From the NCBI RefSeq assembly GCF_014805625.2, contig NW_023998416.1, forward strand, positions 33,701,755-33,765,754: a stretch of DNA of 64,000 nucleotides, in the 5' to 3' direction. Below the pieces are notes generated by a model. It had not been told where the DNA came from and did not search any database. It was given only the letters and a program-made list of their open reading frames with translations. The translations under genes and the position numbers were made by a program. Shown here piece by piece: positions 1-10,813 of the stretch. Origin of the DNA: Glossina fuscipes. Lineage: Eukaryota; Arthropoda; Insecta; Diptera; Glossinidae. Numbering within the stretch: position 1 is the stretch's first letter; each line of letters begins with the position of its first letter.

Positions 1-796
1 GCACGTAATAATCCTTGGAAAACTTTTGATATATCTCTCAAATTAAATAGATAATGGGACTTCGCAGGAGTAGGTAGCATACGCACAATAACGTCGTTAT
101 AAATGTTAATAGTGGCTGCGGTAACTCCGTGCCACATCTCTCGAATCTCATTTGAAAAGGTTAACAGTTTTTGTTTAAGCATACTACCAAAAATGCGCAT
201 AATAACGGTCTCGGTAGGAAACGTTAGATTAAGAAGATAAAATCGACTCATAGTACGTGAGGAAATCTCTTGGCGTCCTCCGCCAGGAGGACCCATGGCG
301 GCCATTACCAGTGTATTAATAACATAAATTTTTTGTTGATTGCGACGATTGAACCAATACTTGTAATCGATCCATTGCCTTATTAACTCAAGTGGTGGTT
401 GTGATCCATAAGTATCTTTAGCTGGCATATTGAAATCATCCATGAAGCATATCATACGCTTGCCACCAATCGGTACAAAATGTGTTTTAGTTCGTTTCTC
501 CGTTCGATTCTCAATGGATTCTTGCAAACCAGCCGCCGTAGTCTTTAAAAAAAGTTGGTGGAAGTGAGTCGCCATTATGGGTAGACAAGAGACTTACCTG
601 AGCTGATATGTTAATAGAAAGAACCGTGTATTTGGTGTTATCACAAGCTTCCATGACACTAACAGCAGTCGAAGTTTTTCCCGTACCTACATTACCCACA
701 AGTAGCACGGGATAACCATCTTGCAACATTTTCGAAACTAAATATTCATAACGAACCGTATCCACGGTTGGCACTATGATCTTATAAAAGGGTTCG
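1..796 (-). CDS. Dnah2: Dynein heavy chain AAA3, first part (exons 8 and 9, cut by window edge)
   Basis: Exon 8 (598-796) carries the linker into AAA3, VPTVDTVRYEYL, and the AAA3 Walker A GNVGTGKTST (about 670-700). Exon 9 (1-542) carries the Walker B region CFMDDFNMPAKD (about 420-455), the GPPGGGR loop (about 277-297) and further AAA3 helices up to base 1. The intron between them (543-597) is 55 bp; splicing joins ISAQ to TTAAG, as in the family. The reading frame is open at the left edge, so AAA4-6, the stalk and the C-terminal domain lie outside. Confidence 0.95.
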
Positions 797-3700
797 CTAA
801 AATCATAATATCATATTGTTGAGACCAAAGATGGTTTTAGTTCCAGTTTCAACTCACTTCTCGTCGTACTTCCAGTTGTCAGAAAGTTTACTATCCCAAG
901 GCATAAAACAACTCTGCCCGGGGTCTACGTAATAGTCGTAAACAGTGTCTTTAAGAGGGAAAGAACTATCCATTTCACGTAAAAAAGCATCTAAACGCAA
1001 ACGACTTTCTTCATCCACCGTACCACAAACTGACCAAACTAATGAAAATAAGAACCACAATTTAGTCATTGTTTCTAACTGCTCCTCATTTCCCACTACA
1101 ATGCCGTTCTGCTTGGTTGCAAATCCTTCCAGAAGGAGACACATAGACATGACGACGTTCAGCTCATTTGCTTTTACCACTTCCTTACACTTTTGATGCT
1201 TATAAATCAGTACCTTATCCACGAACTCGTTGAAAAATGCACGAACATATTTCACGTACTCTGGCGGTTTTTGTCGCTCAAGCCACGATTCAACGTAGGG
1301 ACGCCAACCCCAATCACGATAATCATTGTACACCATACCACAACGTGACACCGTAGCAGGTGAAGCGACAGCCAAATCAGCTACTTCAAAAAGCAACGAG
1401 ACTTGAGCAGGCATAGTTATCCTTTCGCTATTAACTAACGTTAAAATTTTATTGTCATCCATTACAGAATTCATATTTTCTATCCAAACGGCATCAACCG
1501 GTCCATCGAACAACAACCATTTTTGGGTAGGATCTTCGTCAGCACAAATTACTCGCATAATACAACTGAGTACTCCATCCAACCACTCCCCAGTGGCTAA
1601 ATTATATTCGCCATACAATTCAGCCAAATTGAGAGCCTTTGGATTTATAGGATGCACCGCCACAGCCAGCCAACCGGGTTTCTTATTATTATTCATACGT
1701 ATGAATGCACCTTGTAAACATTTCCAAGTCACTGATTTTGCTGTGTTAGTGTCACCAATAATCATGGAAGAGTGTCTTGAATTCTTAGTCTCGTACAATT
1801 CGATCACCTTTTTCACCGCTATAGGTATTGGCTGCAAGCCGTTACCTTTGAATTCATCTTCTATAGCTATTTTAAAGTCACTGTAATCAATAGACGGGAC
1901 CCCGACACCTGGGAATATATCGGACATAATTCCATTAAACAAAGGCAAATCATTCGCCGTCAGGCGTGCCACATTCATATCACGCATAGCCAAATAGACG
2001 ACCTCTTCTTCGGTGGCATTGGCAAGCTGGCGTCTTTTCCTACCAGCATAACGTAGCAAGGCTACCATAGATCTTAAGCCAAAATCATAGTGAAATTGCT
2101 TAGACAATTGTTGTTTAGCCAATTCATATAAGGTAAAAACTTTGCGGGCCAAGCTACCCGTGTTCATAAAACCATCCGAATATAAAGTATTCTCAGCGAT
2201 AATAGCATTGTCTGGCACCATCATTGATATTGGCCGAAACATTGATTTTAAATTATCTGGCAATTCAGTGCGGCCCGCGTAACCCGGGTTCATAGTAATA
2301 AAGAGGCCGACGGTGTGCCGCAATTTGATAACTTGTCCTTCAAAGGTGAATTGAGTAAGTTTAGCTGTCAATGCCGACATAATCGAGAGTATCTGTTGAG
2401 CCACTACGGATAACACTTCAATATTGATGCGGTTAAATTCATCAAAACAACCCCAAGAACCCGTTTGAGCCAAACCGGAAAAATTTTTACCTATACTTTT
2501 GTAGTCTAAGCCTTCCGAGCAGTTAGTAACAATTACCCAAATACCCAAAGCTTTGCCCAAATCTTTAACTGTTTCAGTTTTTCCTGTGCCTGCCGGACCT
2601 TTGGGGCTACCTCCACGATACAAATGTAAAGCAGTAGTCAGAGTTATGTAGCACCTATCTGTAAGAGGAGTTATGACCAAACGGCCTGAATTTCCTAAAT
2701 ACTCGTAGCCATACCAATGCTCCGTATTAGTTTGGCGGACGACACTTGTTTCTGTTTCACGATGCCAATAAAATCGTAGTTGTGAAAACCATTCAAAATG
2801 TCCGACATCTTTGCAATTATTTTTATACATACGTTCTATCACATCTCGACCATGAATTTCGACAGTAATCAAGGTATTGACTTTAAGACGCATAATCCGC
2901 GATAGATCTTTTCGACTCATTTCTGAAAGTTTACCCAAAATTTTACTCTGTTTACGTTTTAGTTTACGCAATGGTTTTTTTTGATCCACCATTTTACAAT
3001 GGATTAAACTTCGGGTGCATTCGGTAGTCCATTGTATTAGACTAGTAGTGTTTACTAGTTGACCGGGCCACTGTGAAAGCCATTTCTCGCGATTGGCAGC
3101 CATTTTCTTCAAAGCTGCTCGTGTTAATTTTAATAATTCTCTTAATACAGCGAACATGTACTCCTCCACTATGCTTAGCCATTTCTCTGATGGACCTTCC
3201 ACATATAGAACATTTAAAAATTCTACGTATTCACCGTCTTCGGCGTACATACCAGAGGCTTGCCAGCGATTAAGAGTTTTTCCCGCGTTCTTTAATTCTA
3301 ATTTCGTCAAACCGTCAAAGAGCTTTTTCAAATGTACTTGTACTAAATCTGGTCGTTTATTGTTGCCTAGAATTTCCAAAAGGTCATCGTTTGAAATGAA
3401 ATAGAATCGCGGAAATAATTGACGTTTGCGTTCCAAGTATACTTCAAGAGCTCTTTGTATGGACTCTAACCGCTCGTCCATTTTGTGAAAACGTGCCAAG
3501 AGAAAGGGTGGAGTTCTTAAATGGGTAGCACGTACAGCCGTTTTAGCCGCATACATTTTGGCCATTATGGTGCGAAGCTCGTCCGTAATGGCCGCGAAAC
3601 GTTTAGCTTCGTTTGGCAATTGTTTACGAATATCTTCACCAGCGAAAATGTTCTCCAAATATAACCACTGACGTTGGACTACTAAAGCAGTTTCCAGTGT

Positions 3701-6700
3701 CTCGGAAATGTATGACAAAGTTTTCTCCCAATTATCCACGACTGTTATAAACGGCTCGACAAACCGCGTAGCTTTCATCGCCGATATTTGGACCATATGT
3801 TCTTCAAGCAATTGTGTACATTCGTCAACGCTTTTGATACGATATATGCCATCACGATAAAACACCATTTCAAAGCTTTGCTTTCGCCATACGCTGGCTA
3901 TATTCTTGATATTATTCTCAATCAGCAATTCCATGGTTGCAGCGTTTGATATATCTTGGATTTCCTCCGAATAGTATTGGAAGTCCAGCTCTATAATTAG
4001 CTCCAACGTAAATTTTTTCGAGTTCTCGTCAAAATCTCTGCAAACGTTCATAGTTCATGAAAAGGTCTAGTAGAACCTAAACCTAAACCTCAACTTACAC
4101 TTGCACCGCCTGACGAACTTTGTCCCAATGCCTTTTGCGCATGCTCGGATTTTTCAAAGCAGTAATTAACGGTAACGTTCTCCTGAAGGAATCGAGCGTT
4201 TTAGTGGTTTGAATCAACATATCCCAATTGCGACTATAGTATTTTTTAAAAAGTGTGTTAAATTCTTTGTAAAGGCCGAGGGCAGTATCTTCCATTAAAT
4301 CAATATTGATTTGCCAGAAATTTCCCGTACGCCACTCGTTCCAATTATCCTGCCATTCCAATATTAGTTCCCAAATGTCTCTTACAATTTTTAGTTCCAC
4401 TAATAACTTGCGTAAATCCGCATTCTCCCCGAGATTTATACTAAAAATAGCTAAATCATTTATTAGGCTCTCTTCGAATTTGAAGCATTCCTCCACTTTT
4501 TCATTGACAACTCTTAAATATTTGATAGCAATTTTCGGATTTCTACAGGAAAAGGGAAAAATGAATTTTCAAAAGGACAATGGAAAAGGAGTAAAAAGGC
4601 TGAAAAGGATTATGGGTATCGGTCTTACGTTTGAGAGGAAGTGGGTAATTTAAGCATAAAATCTGAATAAAAATGATTCATCACATTGCGGAATTTTTCC
4701 GCCTGTTTTTGCAAATTCTTTTTAAACTCCTCTTTAGTACTGAATAGCATTTCGTCGGCATCGCCCAATTTTTTTAAATAGTTCTCCCAAGCAGGCGTAA
4801 GATTATTTAACAAATTTCTCGCCGGATGAGCCACTTCGACTTGATATTTATCCAGGACTTCAAAAAGCTCTAAAATCGATGGGAATTCACCCTGTTGTAT
4901 TGGAACCTCTTCCATGAGACGGTTTAACAAGCTTGAGGCTTCTTTGGCTTCCTTCAGGTTGCGGGGCATTATGCAAATACGTTGCTCATTACGCCGCATA
5001 TAACGATAAACCTCTGTGGAGATCCCAATAAAGAGATTATATTTTATGTGAACAAAACTTGTACATTTTTAGAAAAGTCTTACTTTTAAGTCGTGACGTT
5101 GCCCGTTTTGTTAACAGTTTAATATTTAATAGTTGCCATTGCTCTATAAAATCCATCAGAGTTTGCTTCAGTTTACTCTGATTTACCATGATGAAATAGA
5201 CATTGATTACCGTCTCTCTTATTGAGATCCGTTCCGCTTGTGTGCTCATTAATTCGATGCTTTCATCAAAAACCTTTGCCGCCTGGTTTGTTCCCTCGAT
5301 TTTATCAATGTATTCGCCTTCTGTGCGTTCCCATATGAAAGATTGTGGTTTCCATGACAATACAAAGTTATCAATTTCCTCCCTATTGTAGTCAACTTCT
5401 AAGTTTATTTGGTCTTGCAGCTCTATTATCTCAGGATCCATTGCCATCACTTGAGAAAAGGGTTCTCCCTGCAATTCTTTCGGTAATCCTAACTTGGTTG
5501 AAATACGTGGCATGGCCCCAATGCTCTTAGCAACACGTGCGTGCATACTTAGCATAACGTTCGCGATCTCATCCATGGATGGTTGTAAGGATATAATGCG
5601 GTTCTCGATGTTGACATTCATTATGATCAAAGGAGCCGGATGAATATCGCCTACAGAACATAAGGAGTTATATACAACTGACAGGGAACTGCGCGAACAA
5701 ATGAGTAGAGCTTCTGCCAACATCTCGTCGAATTGAGTGACATAATTATACCATTCAGTTGCCATCTAAAGACGCGAGAAAAAATGAAAGGATTTGGTAA
5801 AGTAGATGATCATTTAATGAGAATTTTTACCTCATCAATAACTGGTTGAAATTCTTTGAACACGGCAAACAACAAAGCGATAACGGAATTATATAAATTC
5901 ACAAGTTGATTTGTCGCCCTACGGTTAAAAGCCGCTACGTTCATGTCAAACGAGGGCAACTCAGCCGGACCAGACAAACCAAACTTTAGTAGGGGTGTAT
6001 CACATATCTTCTCGCATATACGAGCTATATGGCGATTAGCTCTCTTATATATATCCAACGAATCTTGCAGCTTGCGAGTATGTTTAGCACAATCGGCAAT
6101 ATATGCATCGCTCATTTCTCCACCCCACGTGAGCTTAAATAGCCCTGGAGCTATTTTCCGATCGCAGGCGTGTATCAAAGCCTGAAACAGTTTACGCTCG
6201 TCGTCGGACAGAACGGATAAAATGCGATTATAATCTACGCAAACAGTCACAACGCTATTGTACACGAATTTTAAGGTCGGATATCTCTCGTAAATTCTTT
6301 TCAAGTGCCCTCCTATTAGGAAACCAAGTTGTTCAAATTGTTCTGCTTGCTGACATATTGTCAAAATCGAACGGTCTATGTTGCATTCAAGAAGACCGCG
6401 CTTCACTTTGCTCCTTGTCAACAGTGTGCGATCTAAACGATTCATCAAAGTGCTGCTACTGCATTTACGTACCCAGTCATCAAAGGCTTTTTGAATTTCC
6501 TTTTCAAAATCTCTTTTTAGAGATTCAAATCTGTCCAAAGCCCCCTTGGCTTCTGGGACTGAAGGCAACCAGTAAGAATTTTTCAAACGATCTCTTAACC
6601 ATTGCAAACGCTCTAGATTAATGCGATAGTTTATTGCGCGGGACGCATAATAACTTAACCACGATTCATGAACTTTAACACGATCCATCTGAGCTTTTAC

Positions 6701-8627
6701 CGTAGCATTGATTTCAGACACAAACATCATCCACATTTCGCTAACCATTTCCAAATAAGACTTGCGTATCGTTGCACGATACGAATAGAACAGTGTAACA
6801 TTCAGAACTTCAACTGCTTCTTCAACATTGCATACCTTCTGAAAAGCATTCGACATTAAACGCTGTACAGTTTCTTCTAAACTACGGACTGTGTGCCTAT
6901 ACTTCAAAACTTCCTCGTACCACGAGTTCTTATGAACATCCAAAATAAGATCTTTACAATCATTTCTCATTGATTCCAATATCTGCATGAACTGCTTTTC
7001 GACGCTCTCAGCTATTTTTTCGAATTCTTTACCATTGGTGCCACCGAAACGTGGCACTGGTATGGCTTCGTTCTCATCCAAGCGTGCGAAAACAATCATT
7101 GATTCGCATATGTCGATCAGATCGTTTAAGCGCTCCGCGAAAGCGTCAACATGATTAAAAATCATGGCATTATCTAAATCCCATTCAAATTTGCGGGCGT
7201 GCTCCTTGGCCATGCGTTCATAGATTGCTTTATAGGATAAACAACAATCAATAGACATATTGCACATTTTAATGCCAAAACGGGAATTCCCCTCCAAAAT
7301 CTTTTCAACATTAGTCTGTTTTACGCAAAAGCGTATAATTTGGTTACTAAGATTACGAAAAAGGTTCGTGATTAGGTCTTTGCGATTATAAAAAGGCGAT
7401 TTCAACCATATGTAGACAATAAAGTTGATAATGCGTGGCAATAAAGCAGGCACAGATGATGGGCTCTCCGCTTTATCGATTTGGGCACATGGCTCGATCA
7501 GCAGGTACAAATACTTGATGTTTGACTTAGCCTCTTCCATTTCCTGGCGGCATTCACTTATCAATTCATCGATCTGCTTTATATAGACCGACTGTGAAGC
7601 TCGCAAAATAGTGATTATATCTTGAACGTCGTCCTGATCTAATTGGGTGTTGAGACCATGCAAAACTTCGACTATAATGCAAGCAAAATTACAGTTTCTA
7701 ATTAATTCTGATCATTTTCTTCAACTTACATCTGTATAACCAAAATTCATACTCCTCCTCTGGTATTACTAAGTCATGTTGCACTACTAGCGTCTTGTCC
7801 GTAAGCAAAGTACGTATTTGATTAGTCCAAAACACAACTACCGCTTCCATATTTTTTAGAAACTCTCGATCTTGTGTGGCATTGCCTTTAGCGATTTGTT
7901 TTACTACATGCGGTACATAAAGCACTGTCATGCCTGCCATTTTCGAATTTAAGCTAGTGAGATAACCGAGAAATTTATCCATTGCTTTGCAGAATCGCGA
8001 TTTAACGTTATCGTTCCAATCGGAATTCCGAAGAATTGGCGCAAAGACTAATTGTAGGACTTTCAGTAAACATCCGTCCACATCTTCATGCAATGTACCA
8101 ATATTTATTTCGTCATGAAAATTTCCAACTGAAAAGATAAAATTTGGTTCCCGATAGAAATAAGTGAGATCAGAAACGGGCGCTACGGGGAAACCTAAAC
8201 AAGCGCTCAGCTTGTTAGCATCATAAAAAATGGTTAACAATGGTTGATCCACTTCCATTAGCCATCGTCGAATGATATCCAGATTTTCCTCTGCCCAATC
8301 GCGGTGATCCAAAGCAAACAATGTAGTCATACGTTGAATATAATCGACTAGACGGTCTAATTCTTCATCAGTATATTGAGGACGAGGCATTTGGTCTGCA
8401 TGTTGCAAGATTGGTCTAGGCTTGTGCTCTAAATAACAAAACAAAAAAAAAAACAAAATTACCTTCATTCCTTAACAAAGAGTAAATATTAGGAACAATT
8501 GTATTAATCCTAGCACTACCATTAATTCTAGTTAATAATTTTATCAGCCGATAATACCTTCATCGTCTGAAGAAGCGTCTTTGCCTTCAGCTTCGTAGCT
8601 ATTTTCATTATAATCTTTTTTGCTCAT
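1..8627 (-). CDS. Dnah2: Axonemal dynein heavy chain, DNAH2 type (partial, C-terminal part beyond left edge)
   Basis: Motor heavy chain of an axonemal inner-arm dynein; the family drives microtubule sliding in cilia and sperm flagella. I read nine exons: 8558-8627, 7730-8428, 5831-7671, 5084-5765, 4629-5013, 4099-4542, 858-4037, 598-796 and 1-542 (cut). Every junction is GT..AG and the phases agree throughout (8,042 coding nt). Order in the protein: acidic N-terminus, long tail, linker, AAA1, AAA2, start of AAA3. Remembered human DNAH2 matches along the whole length, including the tail, the linker stretch VRQTNT..EYLGNSGRLVITPL and the AAA1-AAA3 motifs, so I assign DNAH2 rather than another axonemal class. 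The start ATG at 8625-8627 opens an exon rich in Asp, Glu and Ser. In Drosophila the DNAH2-like genes include Y-linked kl-2; which fly paralogue this is cannot be decided here. Confidence 0.95.
858..4037 (-). CDS. Dnah2: Dynein heavy chain linker, AAA1 and AAA2 (exon 7, 3,180 nt)
   Basis: This exon encodes the rest of the linker and the first two ATPase modules. AAA1 has an intact Walker A, GPAGTGKT (2576-2599), and Walker B region CFDEFNRI (2426-2449), so the principal catalytic site looks functional. AAA2 has the usual FDGPVD..WIENMNSVMDDNK block near 1450-1530, but its Walker A reads GDTNTAKS (1733-1756), with Ala where the family has Gly before the Lys. The acceptor at 4038-4039 completes codon GT|A (Val) from the previous exon. 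The donor at 856-857 leaves AA, completed to Asn by the next exon. Confidence 0.95.
4099..8627 (-). CDS. Dnah2: Dynein heavy chain tail and start of linker (exons 1-6)
   Basis: These six exons encode the cargo- and assembly-binding tail (DHC_N1-like) and the first part of the linker (DHC_N2-like). Recognisable landmarks are W-D-L-D-N-A followed by F-N-H-V-D-A-F-A-E-R-L (near 7120-7190), the segment CVDYNRILSVLSDDER (near 6200-6245) and WQDNWNEW (near 4335-4360). Introns are 57-129 bp. The second exon joins the first as GAA G|AG, giving a DDEEHKPRP join. The alternative of starting at an ATG inside intron 1 (near 8466) would add a hydrophobic stretch encoded by intronic poly-T, so I rejected it. 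The tail in this family carries intermediate-chain binding and heavy-chain pairing. Confidence 0.92.
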
Positions 8628-8684
8628 TTTTTCTAGTTCTTCGTCTCGACCAGTAATGATTATGAATTCGATTTGTGAAAATTT

Positions 8685-9171
8685 ATGAAAAAATTTGAAA
8701 AGCTTTCCGACACATCAACAAAAACTTCTCAGAAGGCATTTAGAATATTGTTTGTTCGATGCGATAAAGCAGGTGTTTTTCTTATAACTTGCTACCTTAG
8801 AAATGTTGCTTACGAAAATCAACAGACATCTTGTAACCACTAGCAACTACGATGAACGTTATGAAAATTTCAAAACAGCTGCATATGATGAATGTTATTT
8901 GCCACTTTTGATCCCTTGAAGCCAAAAATTTGCAAAAAAAAATTAGAAGAGGAAGAGGTACTTTTTTACCAATCGCAAGACAACAGTTAAAACAGCAAAA
9001 TTGCACGAATTTAAATCCGAATTGCCGTCCAATCCAGTTTGTCAGAGTTGGTCACCAAAGGCTAATTCCGCTTTAGACAAAACAAAATTTGGATCATGTA
9101 ATGATATCATTGTGGAATGTGAAAGTAACTCCGAGAAGAAGTTGGACTGTTTGTGTCTTTACGTCAGATAA
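8685..9171 (+). CDS. Candidate small plus-strand gene, unrecognised
   Basis: I do not recognise this. ATG at 8685 opens a reading frame with balanced composition (MKKFEKLSDTSTKTSQ, then FRILFVRCDKAG). One model has exon 8685-8832, donor GTAACC at 8833, acceptor TTGAAG at 8920-8921 and second exon 8922-9076 ending TAG; it gives 100 residues with a basic RRGRGTFLP segment. A competing second exon, 8947-9171 after TTAG, is open for 74 codons in another frame, with KRKRYFFTNRK at the start and LDCLCLYVR at the end. Plus-strand AATAAA hexamers near 9356-9365 could end the transcript before the converging tetraspanin. The donor is weak and no homology is known to me. The alternative is non-coding DNA with chance open frames. 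Confidence 0.28.
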
Positions 9172-9455
9172 CACGTAAAACGCAAACATTATAGCGACGA
9201 AACCTTAAGGAGAAACTCAGGAAAAACAAACACAAATATTTAACCGGCTTTAAAATAGCAAAATGGAAATTTGTGTGAGAGCCTTAAGGGATTAATAGTA
9301 AATACATTTCATATGTACAATTGTTGCAATATCAAAATAATGCAAAGTTTTTTAAATAAATAAATTAATAGAAAAATATGCTTATCTTCTCACAAATTAT
9401 GGCCGAACATATGACGAGCAAGAACACTAATAAATAAGATGAGTTTACTTAAATT
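9172..9455. other. Short spacer between convergent units
   Basis: AT-rich, non-coding in appearance. It holds plus-strand AATAAA hexamers near 9356-9365. No good minus-strand AATAAA is seen directly downstream of the tetraspanin stop, so its polyadenylation site is unresolved. Confidence 0.4.
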
Positions 9456-10813
9456 CTAATGCAAAATTAAGTTCCCCTGCTTGCGTGAATTCCGAGCATT
9501 TTCGCCAGCTACAGTTGTAGTAGAAGGATTCTCGCAGCAGCAATTATTCACATCTAAATCGACAAATGTATTATATTCGTCACTGGTAAAGCGGTATGCT
9601 TGCTCTTCCATTGTTATGCACTTAACATTGGGTGGACATCGCACTATAACTAAGGCGTTGCCTGCGTCGTCGTAATAAGGATCCTTATTTTCTAAATGAC
9701 AGTCTTTAGCGCTTACAAACATTAAATACTTTGTAAAACAGCAGATCAGTACCTAATTGCAAGAAAAAAAATGGTGTCAGAGTAATGCATCCATCTTAAA
9801 AAAACAATTTTACCTACATCCACAGCAATAGCAATCAGCATAAGAACCAAGAGTATGTTTAGCATAAGGTACATATAAGAGGAAAATACTGCCAAGCATC
9901 CGCCAACATTAATGTCCGTTAAATTCAAATGAGGTATGGGTGAGTTCTCACTACGTGGCATATAATTTTGATAACAGGTAGTGCTTTCATGTTTGCAGCA
10001 TGCATAGGGAGCCAACGTTTGCCCTTCATTACTTAATAAAGCAACAAAAAATATATATTACACGGAATGAATATATTTCATTTGAATTTACCTCTCTTGC
10101 CCCGCTTGTACCGTCGTTGCACTCGGTGCTGGTTGTGCGGTTGTAGTTGGCCGCGGTGCAGGCGTTGTTGGCATTGTCGATTCTGTACATTCAGTAGGCA
10201 CCTCTTCACATTGATCATAGTCGTAGGCGGCGTAATTATCGATCGTGCGTTTTGTTCTTGATCGTACCGTATTTGCAAACCTTCTCTGCCCCAGTGAAGA
10301 ATACTCTTTAGGCATCCAATTTGCATGCCCCCAATCTTCATAACCATGAACTCCACAGCATTCCTGCGAGTATTGCAATTGATCCCACAACAATTTCCAT
10401 TCGGGCATCATATAATATAAATCAATACCATAGAATAACATTATTTCGGCAGTGTTTTCCAAAGCATCCGAGCTATTCACTAATGACCAAACCGTTCCCA
10501 TTCCACATAAAACAATTAAAAAACAAAAGAACAACCAAACGCTCAGCAATATCTCAATTGTTTGTGAGTAGCGCCGTTTCCACACGCGGCGCCACATTGA
10601 TACACTGCACATATACGAAGCTATTAGCTGAAAGCCCAACAAGTACGTATTGAAAAACTTTGCTGCTAACATTTTCCGATCCACCTGCACCATAAATGAA
10701 CCCAATATACATTGATAGAAAGCTGCCACTAATATAATTGCTATGCCCAATAACACTTCCAGCATCAATAGAAAATTAATCACCAGCCGTAATTTGGGAA
10801 GCGGCTCACGCAT
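9456..10813 (-). CDS. Tetraspanin family membrane protein, three exons
   Basis: Exons are 10092-10813, 9818-10031 and 9456-9752 (introns 60 and 65 bp), giving about 410 residues. Four membrane segments are visible: residues about 12-35, 54-75 and 86-109, and TM4 in exon 2 (LMLNILLVLMLIAIAV). The large extracellular loop has the diagnostic ECCG, a PYACC motif equivalent to PxxCC, and a final G-C just before TM4, so disulfide pairing should be conserved. Tetraspanins organise receptor and integrin microdomains. Odd features are a Thr/Pro-rich insert and an RTKR site in the loop, and a tail of about 80 residues with a CC pair near the membrane and YNTF as a possible Y-x-x-hydrophobic sorting signal. 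The length and long tail recall peripherin-like tetraspanins, but I cannot name the orthologue. Confidence 0.88.
9814..9818 (-). other. Tandem splice donors at tetraspanin exon 2
   Basis: On the minus strand exon 2 ends GAT|GTAG|GTAAAA, two overlapping donors four bases apart. The first (exon end 9818) joins in frame to exon 3 and gives the long cytoplasmic tail. The second (exon end 9814) shifts frame and ends after about 15 residues at TAA. The second donor matches the consensus better, yet only the first keeps the long, protein-like frame of exon 3 open. Confidence 0.5.

Noticed and set aside
8466..8470. ATG inside dynein intron 1 as the dynein start
   Set aside because: It would encode a poly-T-derived hydrophobic leader. 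The 8627 ATG with a phase-matched splice gives a normal acidic dynein N-terminus.
8797..9006. Minus-strand 69-codon frame upstream of the dynein
   Set aside because: Cys/Phe-rich shadow frame, with no promoter, splice or family signal. It overlaps better plus-strand frames.
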